Origin: Thioalkalivibrio paradoxus
Lineage (GTDB): Bacteria > Pseudomonadota > Gammaproteobacteria > Ectothiorhodospirales > Ectothiorhodospiraceae
DNA: 64,000 nt
Reading direction: 5' to 3'
Assembly: GCA_011390565.1 (NCBI GenBank)
Contig: JAABSC010000005.1
Span: 21,001 to 85,000, forward strand
Below are positions 28,832-38,854 of this stretch, one piece after another. Each line of letters begins with the position of its first letter. Within the stretch, counting starts at the first letter, position 1. A model generated the notes under the pieces. It did not search any database and had not been told where the DNA came from. It saw only the letters and a program-made list of their open reading frames with translations. The position numbers and the translations under genes are program-made.

Positions 28832-30013
28832 TCAGATCAGTTTGCGCAGGTCGAAGATTCGGTCGTGCTCGCGGATCGCATAGCGGTCGGTCATGCCCGC
28901 GATATAGTCGGCGATGCCCCGGGCCAGGCCACTTTCGCTGGAGGATTCCAGACGCCGGGCATGCGCCTGGAAGTTCTCCGGCAACAGCTTGGGATCCTCC
29001 ATGAAGGCATCGAACAGTCCCTGCAGGAGGCGTTCCGCTTTCGCCATCATGCGACGGACCCGATGATGATGGTACAGGTTCTGGCGCAGAAAGCGCTTGA
29101 GGTCGCGGTTCAGCGTCGCCATCTCGGGGCTGAAGCGCACGAGGGGTTCGGGCCGTGTACGCACGGCGTCCGGACTTTCGACGCCCGCGGCCCGGATCGC
29201 GTCGCCGCTGGTCACGATCAGGTCGGTCACCAGCGCATCGATCATGCGGCGCACGGTTTCATGCTGTACGCGGCGGTCCTCGAGACCCGGGTAGCGCCTC
29301 CGGACGTCGTCGTGGCAGCTGCGAAACAGCTCGACCTCGCAAAGCTGGTTGAGGGTCAGCAGCCCGGCGCGCAGCCCGTCGTCGACATCGTGGTTGTTGT
29401 AGGCGACCTCGTCGGCGACGTTTGTCAGCTGCGCTTCGAGGGTCGGTTGTCCGCTGAGCAGGAAGCGTTCGGCCACCGGCCCCAACGTCCGTGCCTTTTC
29501 CGGCGAGCAGTGCTTGAGGATGCCTTCACGTGTCTCGAAGGTCAGGTTCAGGCCGTCGAATTCGGCGTAGTGCTGCTCCAGAAGGTCCACGATGCGCAGC
29601 GACTGCAGATTGTGTTCGAACCCGCCATGGTCGCGCATGCAGTGATTCAGCGCGCGCTGGCCCGCGTGACCGAAGGGCGTGTGGCCGAGATCGTGCGACA
29701 GGGCGATTGCCTCCGTCAGATCCTCGTTCAGACCCAGCGAGCGAGCGCTCGATCGCGCGATCTGTGACACTTCGAGTGAGTGGGTCAGACGGTTGCGGAA
29801 CAGGTCGCCCTCGTGGCTCACGAAGACCTGGGTCTTGTATTTCAGCCGTCGAAACGCGGTGGAATGCACGATCCGGTCCCGGTCGCGCTGAAACTCGCTC
29901 CGGTAATTTGGAGCGGGTTCGGGATGCAGGCGTCCGCGGGACTGCTCGGAACGCGCCGCGTACGGGGCCAGCCGCGGACTGTACGGCGGTTGTGCGCCGT
30001 GCTCAGGCAGCAC
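28832..30013 (-). CDS. dgt: deoxyguanosinetriphosphate triphosphohydrolase-like protein
   Basis: HD-superfamily enzyme expected to cleave dNTPs to deoxynucleoside and triphosphate. 393 residues: [20 protein letters not shown] and [17 protein letters not shown] near the N-terminus (first metal His), then [19 protein letters not shown], which contains the HD dyad. [12 protein letters not shown] provides a later ligand Asp. The length fits the shorter Dgt-like group rather than E. coli Dgt (505 residues). Its start overlaps the aroB stop by 11 bp and it ends 10 bp before damX, so aroB-dgt-damX is one operon. Confidence 0.94.
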   Translation of the reverse strand: MLPEHGAQPPYSPRLAPYAARSEQSRGRLHPEPAPNYRSEFQRDRDRIVHSTAFRRLKYKTQVFVSHEGDLFRNRLTHSLEVSQIARSSARSLGLNEDLTEAIALSHDLGHTPFGHAGQRALNHCMRDHGGFEHNLQSLRIVDLLEQHYAEFDGLNLTFETREGILKHCSPEKARTLGPVAERFLLSGQPTLEAQLTNVADEVAYNNHDVDDGLRAGLLTLNQLCEVELFRSCHDDVRRRYPGLEDRRVQHETVRRMIDALVTDLIVTSGDAIRAAGVESPDAVRTRPEPLVRFSPEMATLNRDLKRFLRQNLYHHHRVRRMMAKAERLLQGLFDAFMEDPKLLPENFQAHARRLESSSESGLARGIADYIAGMTDRYAIREHDRIFDLRKLI

Positions 30014-31100
30014 CGGCCGAATCCCCCGAGGGTGCCGGCAGTGTCGCGCTCAGGGCGGTGGCCGTGAACTCACCGGTGACCACGGCGGACCCGATGCCCC
30101 GGAGCAACACCAGGCGCAGGCGTCCGTCCATCACTTTCTTGTCGATCGCCATGAGGTCGCGGAAGCGCTCCGCAGTGAGTTCTGCGGGTGGATGAAGTTC
30201 CAGGCCGGCGCGAGCCAGCAGGCGCTCGGCGCGTTCCCGGTCCGATCGGCTCAGCCAGCCCATGTGTTCGGACATGCGTGCGGCCATGGCCATGCCGGTG
30301 CCGACCGCCTCGCCGTGCAGCCACCGTCCGTACCCCATGCCGGCCTCGATGGCGTGGCCGAACGTATGTCCGAGGTTGAGGATGGCCCGGCGCCCGGACT
30401 CGCGTTCATCCGAAGCCACGACTTCGGCCTTGCACACACAGGAGCGCTGGATGGCCTCGCTCACGATGTCCGGCGCAAGTGCGAGCAGGGCCTCCAGGTG
30501 TTCTTCCAGCCACGCGAAGAACTCGGCGTCCTGGATGAGTCCGTACTTGATGATTTCCGCGACGCCGGCACGCAGTTCCCGCACCGGCAGGGTGCGCAGT
30601 GTGTCGGTATCGATGACGACGACTCGGGGCTGGTGGAAAGCCCCGATCATGTTCTTGCCCAGCGGATGGTTGACGCCCGTCTTGCCCCCCACCGAGGAAT
30701 CGACCTGAGAGAGCAGGGTGGTCGGCACCTGGACGAAGTCGATACCCCTTTGGTAGATGGCGGCGGCGAACCCCGCGATGTCCCCGACCACGCCGCCGCC
30801 GAACGCGATAAGCGTGCTGCCGCGGTCAAGCCTTGCTTCCAGCATGCGGGTCAGGATCGACTCGACCGTGGCCAGCGTCTTGTGTCTCTCGCCGTCCGGG
30901 AGTTCGATCCAGGTCAGGGGGTGGCCGTCGAGCAGCGCGCGCAGCCGGTCGCCGTACAGGGGCGCCACGGTCTCGTTGGTCACGACCACGAGGCGTTGGC
31001 CGCGCAGGACGGGGCGCAGGAGTTCCGGGCGCTCCAGCAGTCCGGATCCGATGTGGATCGGGTAGCTGCGGTTCCCGAGATCGACGTTGAGCGTTTTCAT
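30003..31100 (-). CDS. aroB: 3-dehydroquinate synthase
   Basis: Second step of the shikimate pathway, DAHP to 3-dehydroquinate, NAD+ and metal dependent. The 365 residues show [24 protein letters not shown] (NAD-binding), [24 protein letters not shown] (substrate site) and [12 protein letters not shown] with metal-binding His. An ATG nine bases upstream (31109) is equally possible; 31100 is preferred because [15 protein letters not shown] matches the family N-terminus. aroK, its usual partner, lies 14.5 kb away after pilQ. Confidence 0.97.
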   Translation of the reverse strand: MKTLNVDLGNRSYPIHIGSGLLERPELLRPVLRGQRLVVVTNETVAPLYGDRLRALLDGHPLTWIELPDGERHKTLATVESILTRMLEARLDRGSTLIAFGGGVVGDIAGFAAAIYQRGIDFVQVPTTLLSQVDSSVGGKTGVNHPLGKNMIGAFHQPRVVVIDTDTLRTLPVRELRAGVAEIIKYGLIQDAEFFAWLEEHLEALLALAPDIVSEAIQRSCVCKAEVVASDERESGRRAILNLGHTFGHAIEAGMGYGRWLHGEAVGTGMAMAARMSEHMGWLSRSDRERAERLLARAGLELHPPAELTAERFRDLMAIDKKVMDGRLRLVLLRGIGSAVVTGEFTATALSATLPAPSGDSAGAA

Positions 31101-31234
31101 CGCCCACATGATAGCCCGAGCCCGGCCCGGTTCGTAGCTCGAACGAGGTCACGGGAGCCCGCAGGGGCCGGGACTTCCTCATGGCAGGGTGGTCGGGGGT
31201 TATTTATCGTCCTTCCCGGGCCTCGGCCGATCCG

Positions 31235-31927
31235 TCACGTCCCAATCAGGGGTTCGATGATCAGCTCGACGCGTCGATTCCGCGCCTGGCCCTCTGGCGT
31301 GTCGTTGCTGCCAATCGGTTGCCGGTCGCCCAACCCCATGACCACCAGCCGCTCCGGCGCGACGCCCGCTGCCAGCAACTGGCGTCCCACGGACAGGGCA
31401 CGCTCTTCGGAAAGCCGCTGGTTGTGGTCGGCAGAACCCTGACTGTCGGTATGGCCTGCCACGGTCACCAGGCTGGCCCGATACTCGTCCAGCACCCGAC
31501 CAAGGGAATTCAGCACCGGGCCCATCGCGGGGGCGATCTGGGCGGAGCCGGTGTCGAAGGTTTCGAGGCCGGGGAAGGTGAGTGCAATGGCCTGGCCGCG
31601 GTGCTCGATTTCCACCGGCTTTCCGGCAAGGTCCTGCCGCAACCGCGCGGTCAGCACGTCCATGTAGTACCCCACGTTGCCCGCCGACAGCGGTTCCTGT
31701 CCCTGACGCAGCAGCAGCAGACGGCGCTGCTCCATTGCGTCGTCTGCGCGGGCGATGACCAGCGCGTTCCCGGGTTGTGGAGCCGGGACTGCCGCCTCGG
31801 GTTCGGGTGTGGTGACCGGTATCGGACCGCAGCCGAACACGAGGGCGGCCGTCGCGACGGCGAGTGCCATCGACACGGTTCGGCGCCGAAGGATGCTCGC
31901 GCGTCGCAGGGGTGTCTTTGCCTTCAT
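31235..31927 (-). CDS. OmpA-family lipoprotein
   Basis: 230 residues. The N-terminus has a basic stretch, a hydrophobic core and a lipobox (AALVFGC/GP), so it is a lipoprotein anchored in a membrane. The C-terminal 110 residues are an OmpA domain that binds peptidoglycan: SLVTVAGHTDSQGSADHNQRLSEERA and NRRVELIIEP. It is like YiaD-type proteins. Its ATG overlaps the stop of the EAL gene by four bases (ATGA, 31924-31927), which fixes the start and implies translational coupling to a c-di-GMP phosphodiesterase. Confidence 0.92.
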   Translation of the reverse strand: MKAKTPLRRASILRRRTVSMALAVATAALVFGCGPIPVTTPEPEAAVPAPQPGNALVIARADDAMEQRRLLLLRQGQEPLSAGNVGYYMDVLTARLRQDLAGKPVEIEHRGQAIALTFPGLETFDTGSAQIAPAMGPVLNSLGRVLDEYRASLVTVAGHTDSQGSADHNQRLSEERALSVGRQLLAAGVAPERLVVMGLGDRQPIGSNDTPEGQARNRRVELIIEPLIGT

Positions 31928-33483
31928 GGGTGATTGCACCATTTCCGGAACTTGCCTGCTGGTAGAGGACGGCTGAACAGATAGCCCTGTCCGCGTTCCA
32001 CCCCCTGCTGACGTAGCCAGTCGACCTGATGTTCCGACTCGATGCCCTCGGCGACGAGGTCGAGTCGCAATGACTGGGCCATCTCGATGATATGGCCGAT
32101 TACGGTGCTGGTGATGGCCTGACTCTCGATGCCGTCCACGAACGCCTTGTCAATCTTCAGTGTATCGAGATCGAAGCGCTGCAGGTACGCCAGGCTGGAG
32201 TATCCGGTGCCGAAATCGTCGATGGCGATCGGGTGGCCGCGGGCCCGCAGCGCGGCGATGCTCGCGCGCACTTCGTCGGAGTTGAGCAGCGCCCGCTCGG
32301 TGATCTCGAGCTTGATGGACGACGGAGCGATCCCATCCCGCAGCAGCGACTCCGCGAGGACTTCCGAAAAGCGCGGTGTGGCGAGATCCTGCGCCGTCAG
32401 ATTCAGGTTGATGGTCAGGCCGCGATCCTGCTGCAGCAGCTTGCCGAGGTCGCTCAGCACCGCACGGAGCACCGCCAGCGTCAGTTCGGTCGCCTGTCCG
32501 CTGGCTTCCGCCAGTGGAACGAAGACCTCCGGGCTGATGCTCTCGTCACCCTCGCGGTGCCAGCGTACCAGAGCCTCCGCTCCCCGGCACCGGCGGCTGT
32601 CAAGGTCGACGATCGGCTGGTACACCACACTCAAGCGGTCGTTGGCAATCGCATCGTGCAGTTCGGCAGACAGGCTGAGGTGCTGGCGCAGATAGCGCAG
32701 CATGGCCACCAGCCACAGCCCCACCAGGAGAAGCCCGAGCAGGCCGGCACCGATCAAGGTGGGGAGGTAACGTTCCCAGAAAAGCCCAAGCGGCTGCACC
32801 GCAACGATGTCGATGGGGAAGACGGTGCCCAGGGAGAATCGGCTCACGACCTTGTTGTTGGCCTGATCCACGGTGAGACCCGGGCGCACGTCGCCGGGCT
32901 CGGGCAGTTCCGCCCCGGCCGGGTAAACCGCCATGGACAGGTCCTCGACCCAAAGCCCGACCTGAGCGTCTTCGAGCAGGCCCGGTGTCATCAACAGACG
33001 GGGATCAATCGCGACATCATGCTGCCCGAAACGCATCAGAAACAGCTCGACGCCGCCGATGGCGGTGGCAGGCCCCGGCCACCAGGCGATCACGCCGCTG
33101 TCGTAGATGCGGTTGGCACGGGGCGGGGTCAACGCCTGTCCCTGCACATAGCCCGCCCCACACTGGCGTTCTGCAGCACGCCAGTAGCCGATGGCGCGCA
33201 CGTGAGGCCGGGCGATGGCCGCGTTCTGCAGCACATCGAGGTGTTCGGGAGAACAGGGTGAGAGGTCCAGACCGTTCAGGTGATCGAGCAGGTCGCGTGC
33301 ATCCACGATCGCGTGCTCGGTCTGCTCGCCCAGGCGCTGCGACAGTTGCCCCAGACGCGCTTCCTCGGCCAGAACGGATTCGCGCCAGAGGTACCATCCG
33401 AGGAGCGTCAGCAGCATGAGGATGCCGAGCAGCGCAGCCGCCAGCACGGAGAGCAGAACCTTGTCGCGATGAGCCATCGGCAT
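31924..33483 (-). CDS. c-di-GMP phosphodiesterase with periplasmic CSS-type sensor and EAL domain
   Basis: 519 residues. Two membrane helices (about 9-31 and 240-262) enclose a periplasmic domain with C77 ([11 protein letters not shown]) and C108 (AERQCGAGY), the two cysteines of the redox-sensing CSS-motif domain. Here the motif is CSP rather than CSS. The cytoplasmic EAL domain keeps the catalytic signatures: [20 protein letters not shown] metal ligands ([10 protein letters not shown]), [20 protein letters not shown] and VAEGIES. It should degrade c-di-GMP, probably tuned by periplasmic thiol state as in E. coli PdeB/C/D relatives. No GGDEF domain. Confidence 0.92.
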   Translation of the reverse strand: MPMAHRDKVLLSVLAAALLGILMLLTLLGWYLWRESVLAEEARLGQLSQRLGEQTEHAIVDARDLLDHLNGLDLSPCSPEHLDVLQNAAIARPHVRAIGYWRAAERQCGAGYVQGQALTPPRANRIYDSGVIAWWPGPATAIGGVELFLMRFGQHDVAIDPRLLMTPGLLEDAQVGLWVEDLSMAVYPAGAELPEPGDVRPGLTVDQANNKVVSRFSLGTVFPIDIVAVQPLGLFWERYLPTLIGAGLLGLLLVGLWLVAMLRYLRQHLSLSAELHDAIANDRLSVVYQPIVDLDSRRCRGAEALVRWHREGDESISPEVFVPLAEASGQATELTLAVLRAVLSDLGKLLQQDRGLTINLNLTAQDLATPRFSEVLAESLLRDGIAPSSIKLEITERALLNSDEVRASIAALRARGHPIAIDDFGTGYSSLAYLQRFDLDTLKIDKAFVDGIESQAITSTVIGHIIEMAQSLRLDLVAEGIESEHQVDWLRQQGVERGQGYLFSRPLPAGKFRKWCNHP

Positions 33484-33826
33484 CTACCAGGGCACAAAGA
33501 AGAAGCCAACTGCGAGGCTGCCACCATACCCTGCACGGCCGAAACTGCGCGGGGAGACCCTCCGCGGATACGACGCCTGTTCAGAGGCCTGCGCACTGCG
33601 GGGGCGTTCTGCGGCCTGGACCCGACCGCAGTGGAACTGCTACGAGCCAACCCGGCCAGCCTACCCGAGTGCAAGCGCCCTCGCAAAGGATGCCTCGGGC
33701 ACAGCGGTTTTCGAGGCGGGCTTTTGCTTTGCGTCCGACTCTATTATCATCACGCGTCCTGTTTTCAGGCGATGCCGGGTGCGACTGGTCCCCGGCAATC
33801 GACTTTCATCGGTATCTGGAGAATGT
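33484..33826. other. 343-bp divergent spacer between the EAL gene and rpsU
   Basis: No gene. It must hold promoters for both flanking genes. A TATTAT (33741-33746) upstream of rpsU could be a -10, with only a weak -35. GCCTCG and CGAGGC bracket a 14-base loop followed by GGGCTTTTGCTTT near 33692-33730, which might act as an attenuator in the rpsU leader. In many relatives tsaD is divergent from rpsU; here it is not present. Confidence 0.4.
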
Positions 33827-34042
33827 ATGCCCCACGTTCGAGTACGTGAAAACGAGCCCTTTGAAGTGGCCCTGCGTCGTTTCAAGCGCACCTGCGAGAA
33901 AGCGGGTGTCGTGTCCGAGGTGCGCCGCCGCGAGTTCTATGAGAAGCCCACCACCGAGCGCAAGCGCAAGGCGGCTGCTGCGGTGAAGCGCCAGCTCAAG
34001 CGGAATTCCCGCGATGTGACCCGCCGCGTGCGGATGTACTGA
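33827..34042 (+). CDS. rpsU: 30S ribosomal protein S21
   Basis: The 71-residue basic protein [19 protein letters not shown]... with [14 protein letters not shown] is a textbook bS21, needed for initiation on the 30S subunit platform. An in-frame codon exists at 33779, but the family always starts at MP-[VI]-. The GatB/Yqey gene follows 15 bp downstream. This rpsU is on the strand opposite to dnaG-rpoD and about 7 kb away, unlike the classic macromolecular synthesis operon. Confidence 0.98.
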   Translation: MPHVRVRENEPFEVALRRFKRTCEKAGVVSEVRRREFYEKPTTERKRKAAAAVKRQLKRNSRDVTRRVRMY

Positions 34043-34057
34043 GCCTTTTTTCCGATC

Positions 34058-34516
34058 GTGGACCTGAAAAGCCGCATTCTGGAAGCGGTTAAGGCGGCGA
34101 TGCGTGCGCGCGATCGCGAGCGGCTGGCTACGCTGCGGCTGATTCAGTCCGAGATCAAGCAGTTCGAGGTCGACGAGCGCCGTGAAGCCGACGATGCGGC
34201 CGTGCTGTCGATCCTCAACCGGATGCTCAAGCAGCGGCGTGACTCGATCGAGCAGTATCGCAACGGACAGCGCGAGGACCTCGCGGTCCGTGAAGAAGCG
34301 GAAGTCGTCGTGATCCGGGAATTCATGCCCGAACCCCTGGCGCCGGACGCGGTGCATCGGCTGATTGAAGAAGCCATCACCGAATCCGGAGCTCAGGAGC
34401 CCCGTGACATGGGGGCGGTGATGGCACTGCTGAAATCGCGTCTTGCGGGCCGTGCCGACATGGGCGCCGTCAGCCGAGAGGTACGCGCAACCCTCGTGGA
34501 GCGCGGCGGAGCTTGA
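34058..34516 (+). CDS. yqeY: GatB/YqeY domain protein
   Basis: 152 residues: [20 protein letters not shown]..., [36 protein letters not shown] and [23 protein letters not shown]. The family shares the tail domain of GatB amidotransferase subunits and is presumed to interact with tRNA, though its cellular role is unsettled. GTG start. Its place directly after rpsU is conserved in many proteobacteria, normally followed by dnaG; here hemE comes next. Confidence 0.94.
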   Translation: MDLKSRILEAVKAAMRARDRERLATLRLIQSEIKQFEVDERREADDAAVLSILNRMLKQRRDSIEQYRNGQREDLAVREEAEVVVIREFMPEPLAPDAVHRLIEEAITESGAQEPRDMGAVMALLKSRLAGRADMGAVSREVRATLVERGGA

Positions 34517-34607
34517 TCCACCCCTCGCGCGCCGACCCCCGGACGCGATGGCTCGCACGGTTGATTCCGCGGAGTCCTACGTCCTGTCCCCAGCCGGAAG
34601 ATCACCG

Positions 34608-35666
34608 ATGACCAAGCCCCTGGCGAATGACCGACTGCTCCGCGCGCTGCTGCGTCAGCCCGTGGACCGGACGCCGATCTGGATCATGCGCCAGGCGGGT
34701 CGCTACCTGCCGGAGTACCGGGCCACCCGAACCCGGGCCGGCAGTTTTCTGGATCTCTGCCAGAATCCCGAGCTGGCCTGCGAGGTGACCCTGCAGCCGC
34801 TGCGGCGTTTTCCGCTGGATGCGGCCATCCTGTTCTCGGACATCCTGACCGTGCCCGACGCCATGGGGCTCGGGCTCTATTTCGAGGCGGGGGAAGGGCC
34901 GCGTTTCCGCGATCCCGTGCGCTCGCTCGCGGATATCGAGCGTCTGCCGGTTCCGGATCCGGAACAGGAACTGCGCTACGTGATGGACGCCGTGCGTCTG
35001 ATCCGACGCGAACTGGATGGTTCTGTGCCGCTGATCGGGTTTTCCGGCAGTCCCTGGACGCTGGCCACCTACATGGTGGAAGGGGCGGGTTCCCGTGACT
35101 TCGCCGAGACCAAGCGTCTGCTGTACGGCGAACCTCAGGCCATGCACGCCCTGCTCCAGAAGATCTCCGCGGCCGTCACGGCCTATCTCAATGCCCAGAT
35201 CCAGGCAGGCGCACAGGCGGTCATGATCTTCGATACCTGGGGCGGTTCGCTGACACCTCGGCACTACCGGGAATTCTCGCTCGCCTACATGCAGCGCATC
35301 ATCGCCGGTTTGTTGCGCGAACAGGACGGAGAGCGTGTGCCTGTGGTGCTGTTCACGAAGGGTGGCGGTGCGTGGCTCGAATGGCAGGTGGAAGCCGGTG
35401 CGGATGCCCTGGGCCTGGACTGGACGATCGATATCGCCGATGCGGCCGAGCGTGTGGGTGATCGTGTGGCGCTGCAGGGAAACCTGGATCCGTCGGTGCT
35501 TTATGCGGGCGATGATGTCGTGCGTGCCGAGGCGACCCGCATTCTCGAGAGCTTCCGGCGTCCTACCGGCCACGTGTTCAATCTGGGGCACGGGATACAT
35601 CCGGGGATCGACCCGGAGCGTGTGGCCACCCTTGTGGAAACCGTGCAGCGTTACCGTCAGCCCTGA
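34608..35666 (+). CDS. hemE: uroporphyrinogen decarboxylase
   Basis: Decarboxylates uroporphyrinogen III to coproporphyrinogen III in heme (and bacteriochlorophyll) synthesis. The 352 residues contain the family signatures [32 protein letters not shown] and [11 protein letters not shown], and the C-terminal [17 protein letters not shown] 34608 has GGAAG upstream. It is convergent with the unknown gene at 35657-36268, and the two coding regions overlap by 10 bp at their ends. Confidence 0.97.
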   Translation: MTKPLANDRLLRALLRQPVDRTPIWIMRQAGRYLPEYRATRTRAGSFLDLCQNPELACEVTLQPLRRFPLDAAILFSDILTVPDAMGLGLYFEAGEGPRFRDPVRSLADIERLPVPDPEQELRYVMDAVRLIRRELDGSVPLIGFSGSPWTLATYMVEGAGSRDFAETKRLLYGEPQAMHALLQKISAAVTAYLNAQIQAGAQAVMIFDTWGGSLTPRHYREFSLAYMQRIIAGLLREQDGERVPVVLFTKGGGAWLEWQVEAGADALGLDWTIDIADAAERVGDRVALQGNLDPSVLYAGDDVVRAEATRILESFRRPTGHVFNLGHGIHPGIDPERVATLVETVQRYRQP

Positions 35667-36268
35667 AGCGGGGACGGTTCCGACTTCGCCAGCAGGGCGT
35701 GCACGCCGGCCAGGGTGAGCCGCCGCATGGGTTTTCCATCGATGGGCGAGGGCGGTGCCTGTCGAAGCCCGTCCGGCGGGAAGACGGTCAGTTCGATATC
35801 CAGACCATCGGGACCCCGGAAGCTCAGGTAAGGCACCTGCAGATTCCTGCCGCCACGTCCGTAGTGGCGCTCGCCGGAGCGGGTCGCAATGCCGCGATCC
35901 GCCAGTTCGATGATCACTTCCTCGACGGTTTCGGCGAATCCGTGCAGGTTGATGATGGGCTGGGGTTCCAGAATGCCGAGCAGGAGAGGCCCGACGAGTC
36001 GGGGTTGCAGCGGCGCCAGCCGCTCCATGACGAGCGCAGCCCCTTCGAGGCGGTTCCGGTATTCACGTCGCGTCGCCGGGGACTCGAACAGACGGTTGCG
36101 CTCCAGCACCGCGTGCTCGATCTCGGTGTTGGTCGGGAGTTCCCGGCGCGCATCGAGGCCGAGGTGGTCGGCCGCCTTGCGTTTCGCGAGTCCGTAATCC
36201 CGCACTCCTTCCTCGAGAATGATCCTGGCCGCTTCCTCGGCCAGCCGTACGCGTGTTCTGGATTCCAT
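35657..36268 (-). CDS. conserved protein of unknown function
   Basis: 203 residues, not assigned. It is soluble and starts [20 protein letters not shown], then [19 protein letters not shown] central block reads [32 protein letters not shown] and the C-terminal half is beta-rich ([20 protein letters not shown]). The open frame runs upstream to 36529, but those residues have shadow-like composition, so ATG 36268 is used. It lies 13 bp downstream of mrcA on the same strand and may share its transcript. The look of the middle and C-terminal part suggests a nucleotide- or nucleic-acid-related enzyme, but this is only an impression. Confidence 0.8.
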   Translation of the reverse strand: MESRTRVRLAEEAARIILEEGVRDYGLAKRKAADHLGLDARRELPTNTEIEHAVLERNRLFESPATRREYRNRLEGAALVMERLAPLQPRLVGPLLLGILEPQPIINLHGFAETVEEVIIELADRGIATRSGERHYGRGGRNLQVPYLSFRGPDGLDIELTVFPPDGLRQAPPSPIDGKPMRRLTLAGVHALLAKSEPSPLQG

Positions 36269-36281
36269 CCCGTTCGGTGCT

Positions 36282-38708
36282 TCAGAAGATGAATTCAGGC
36301 TGGGTTTCCGGCACATCGGGGGGTGTGGCCGGTGGTTCCCCGGCCTCGAAGGCGGACTCTTCCGGATCCGGCGTCGATGCGCCGCCGTATTCGGGAAGCT
36401 GCTCGGGAAGGATCCATTCGACGCGCGCGCGCGAATCGTCGAGGCGCGCCGGCCGACCCGTTTCCGGCAGGATGGCCCGTTCGACCAGGTCGTCGGGTCT
36501 CGGAATGGGTGCCTCCGGCCGCCCTGCAAGGGCCCGTTCCATGAAATTCATCCAGATGGGCAGCGCCGCGCGGCCGCCGCTTTCCCTCGAACCGAGTTCC
36601 CGGTTGTCATCGAACCCGATCCAGGCGGTCGCGACGATGTCGCCGTTGAACCCGGCGAACCAGGCGTCCCGGTAGGCATTGGTGGTGCCGGTCTTGCCCG
36701 CGAGATCCTCCCGTCCGAGTTCCTGGGCGCGCCGGCCAGTCCCGGATCGGATCACGCCGCGCAGCATTTCGCTCATCTGCCAGGCGATCCCGGGCTCCAG
36801 CATCGGCACCGGCTCCGCAAACTGGAGTTGACCCATCGCCGTTCTCAGTTCGAGGTGCTGGCCGGCAGGCTGTGCGCAGGGATCCGGGCACGTGCGCGGC
36901 GTGGCGGCCTGGTACAGCAGCCGACCCTCGCCATCCTCGATGCGCCCGATCAGCCAGGGTGTCATCAGGCGGCCGCCACTGGCAAAGAGCACGTAGGCGT
37001 TGTTCAGTTCGATCGGAGTAAGTGTGCCGGTGCCCAGAGCCATCGAGAGATTAGCCGGGTGCTGTTCGGGATTGAGACCGAATCGCTCCAGCTCCTGGTG
37101 CACCGTTGCCACGCCCAGGCTGTTCAGCAATCGAATCGATGCAAGGTTGCGGGAGTTCGCGAGGGCTTCGCGCATGGTGGTGGCACCGCCGAAACTGCGG
37201 GAGTAGTTCTCGGGTCGCCACTCGGCGCCGAGAGCCGGGTTGCTGAATACCAGGGGCGCGTCCACCAAAGTGCTGGAGGGGGTCATGCCCTGTCGCAGGG
37301 CGATCGCGTAGATCAGGGGCTTGAAAGCGGATCCGGGTTGCCGCTGGGCCTGCATCGCCCGATCAAACCTGTTCTCGAAGAAGTCGAATCCCCCCGCGAG
37401 TGCAAGAATGGCTCCGTCATCGGGCGATTGCACGACCAGCGCGCCCGCAGCCTCAGGGCGCTGCGCCAGCCGCCAGACTCCCTCGCCGAGTGACCGGATG
37501 CGGATGACATCTCCACGCTGCAGCGAGTTTTCGACCGTGTTCTGCCCCTGCGTGGCGAGGGTCAGGGCCTCGGCGTCCAATTCGATCGCGCCCAGGGCGC
37601 CTGCGTCCAGCAGAACGCTGGTACCGGAAACCTCGAGGATCACGGCGGGATGCAGCATCCCGCCGCTGATGCCGATGTTGCGAAGCGCCAGTACCCGGGT
37701 ATCGGCATCGGTCACGATCGCGTCGTCGAGGCGCGTCTCCGGGCCGCGGTAGCCATGCCGGCGGTCGTAGTCGATCAGTCCCTCGCGTAATGCCACGTTC
37801 GCGGCGTCCTGCAGCGGGGCCTCGATGGTGGTGTAGACCCGGATGCCCTGGGTATACGCGGCCTCGCCCCAGAGGTTCAACGCGATCTGCCGCGCGGCCT
37901 CGGAGACCCAGTGGGCCTCGGCCTCTGGTGGCGTGGTGTGCAGTTTCGAGATCACCGGTCGGGCCAGGGCCGCGGCATGCTCCTCCGTGGAGATGAAGCC
38001 CAGATCGAGCATGCGGCGCAGCACGTAGTTGCGCCGGTCCTGCGCCCTCTGGGGGCTGGTCACAGGGTTCGTCGTCGACGGGGCCTTGGGCAGGCCGGCG
38101 ATGATCGCGATCTGGTCGAGATCGAGTTCGTTCAGTGCGCGGCCAAAGTAGACGTGACCAGCAGCCGCCACACCATAGGCCCGCTGCCCGAGGAAGATCT
38201 TGTTCAGATAGAGTTCCAGGATCTCGTCTTTCGAGAGAGAGCGCTCGATTTCGACCGCCAGAAGGATTTCGCGGATCTTGCGTTCATAGGTCCGCTCGCG
38301 AGTCAGGAAGAAGTTTCGCGCCAGCTGCATGGTGATGGTGCTGCCGCCCTGTGTCCGCTCGCCCGTGGTGAAAAGGTTGACTCCGGCGCGGACGAGCCCG
38401 ATGGGATCGACGCCCCGGTGGCGATAGAACCGTTCGTCTTCGGCGGCCAGGAAAGCCTGGATCAGCTGCGGAGGCATGTCCGTCAGCTTCACGGGCTCGC
38501 GGCGCTGTTCGGCAAACTCGCCGATCAGCAGCCCGTCTGCGGTGTACACCTGCATCGGCGTCTGCAGCTGCACGTCCCGCAATGAATCGGCGGCGGGAAG
38601 CGTCGGGGAGTAGTACAGGTAAAGCCCGAGAAAAAGGGCTGTTGCAGCCATTGCGCCGGCAAAGGCGAGGGCCATCAGGGACAGCAGGACTCTGGCGAGG
38701 ACCTTCAT
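36282..38708 (-). CDS. mrcA: penicillin-binding protein 1A (bifunctional transglycosylase/transpeptidase)
   Basis: Class A PBP that polymerises and cross-links peptidoglycan. 808 residues: an N-terminal membrane anchor (about 7-31), the GT51 domain with AFLAAEDERFYRHRGVD and GGSTITMQLARNFF, an OB-like insert typical of PBP1A, and the transpeptidase domain with PGSAFKPLIYA (SxxK), SRN (about ANSRNLASIR) and AGKTGTTNAYRDAW (KTG). A Pro-rich tail follows. It is divergent from pilM across 146 bp, a very conserved arrangement in gammaproteobacteria. Confidence 0.97.
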   Translation of the reverse strand: MKVLARVLLSLMALAFAGAMAATALFLGLYLYYSPTLPAADSLRDVQLQTPMQVYTADGLLIGEFAEQRREPVKLTDMPPQLIQAFLAAEDERFYRHRGVDPIGLVRAGVNLFTTGERTQGGSTITMQLARNFFLTRERTYERKIREILLAVEIERSLSKDEILELYLNKIFLGQRAYGVAAAGHVYFGRALNELDLDQIAIIAGLPKAPSTTNPVTSPQRAQDRRNYVLRRMLDLGFISTEEHAAALARPVISKLHTTPPEAEAHWVSEAARQIALNLWGEAAYTQGIRVYTTIEAPLQDAANVALREGLIDYDRRHGYRGPETRLDDAIVTDADTRVLALRNIGISGGMLHPAVILEVSGTSVLLDAGALGAIELDAEALTLATQGQNTVENSLQRGDVIRIRSLGEGVWRLAQRPEAAGALVVQSPDDGAILALAGGFDFFENRFDRAMQAQRQPGSAFKPLIYAIALRQGMTPSSTLVDAPLVFSNPALGAEWRPENYSRSFGGATTMREALANSRNLASIRLLNSLGVATVHQELERFGLNPEQHPANLSMALGTGTLTPIELNNAYVLFASGGRLMTPWLIGRIEDGEGRLLYQAATPRTCPDPCAQPAGQHLELRTAMGQLQFAEPVPMLEPGIAWQMSEMLRGVIRSGTGRRAQELGREDLAGKTGTTNAYRDAWFAGFNGDIVATAWIGFDDNRELGSRESGGRAALPIWMNFMERALAGRPEAPIPRPDDLVERAILPETGRPARLDDSRARVEWILPEQLPEYGGASTPDPEESAFEAGEPPATPPDVPETQPEFIF

Positions 38709-38757
38709 GATTTTGGGGCGGTTTCCAAGATGTTGAATATTTCATTAGAAAAGGCGC

Positions 38758-38787
38758 TTGCAGTCACCTTTTGAAGCAGCCTATTAT
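38758..38787 (+). promoter_or_regulatory. candidate sigma-70 promoter for pilMNOPQ
   Basis: TTGCAG at 38758-38763 and TATTAT at 38782-38787, 18 bp apart, in an AT-rich stretch of the mrcA-pilM spacer. The -10 is a 5/6 match, the -35 only 3/6. Transcription would start about 60 bp before the pilM GTG. This is a visual match only. Confidence 0.4.
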
Positions 38788-38854
38788 TTTCGGTGAAGGA
38801 TGGTTAACGCTGGTGTAGTATAAGGGTTAGGGGCGGAAACATCAGGGGGACTGC

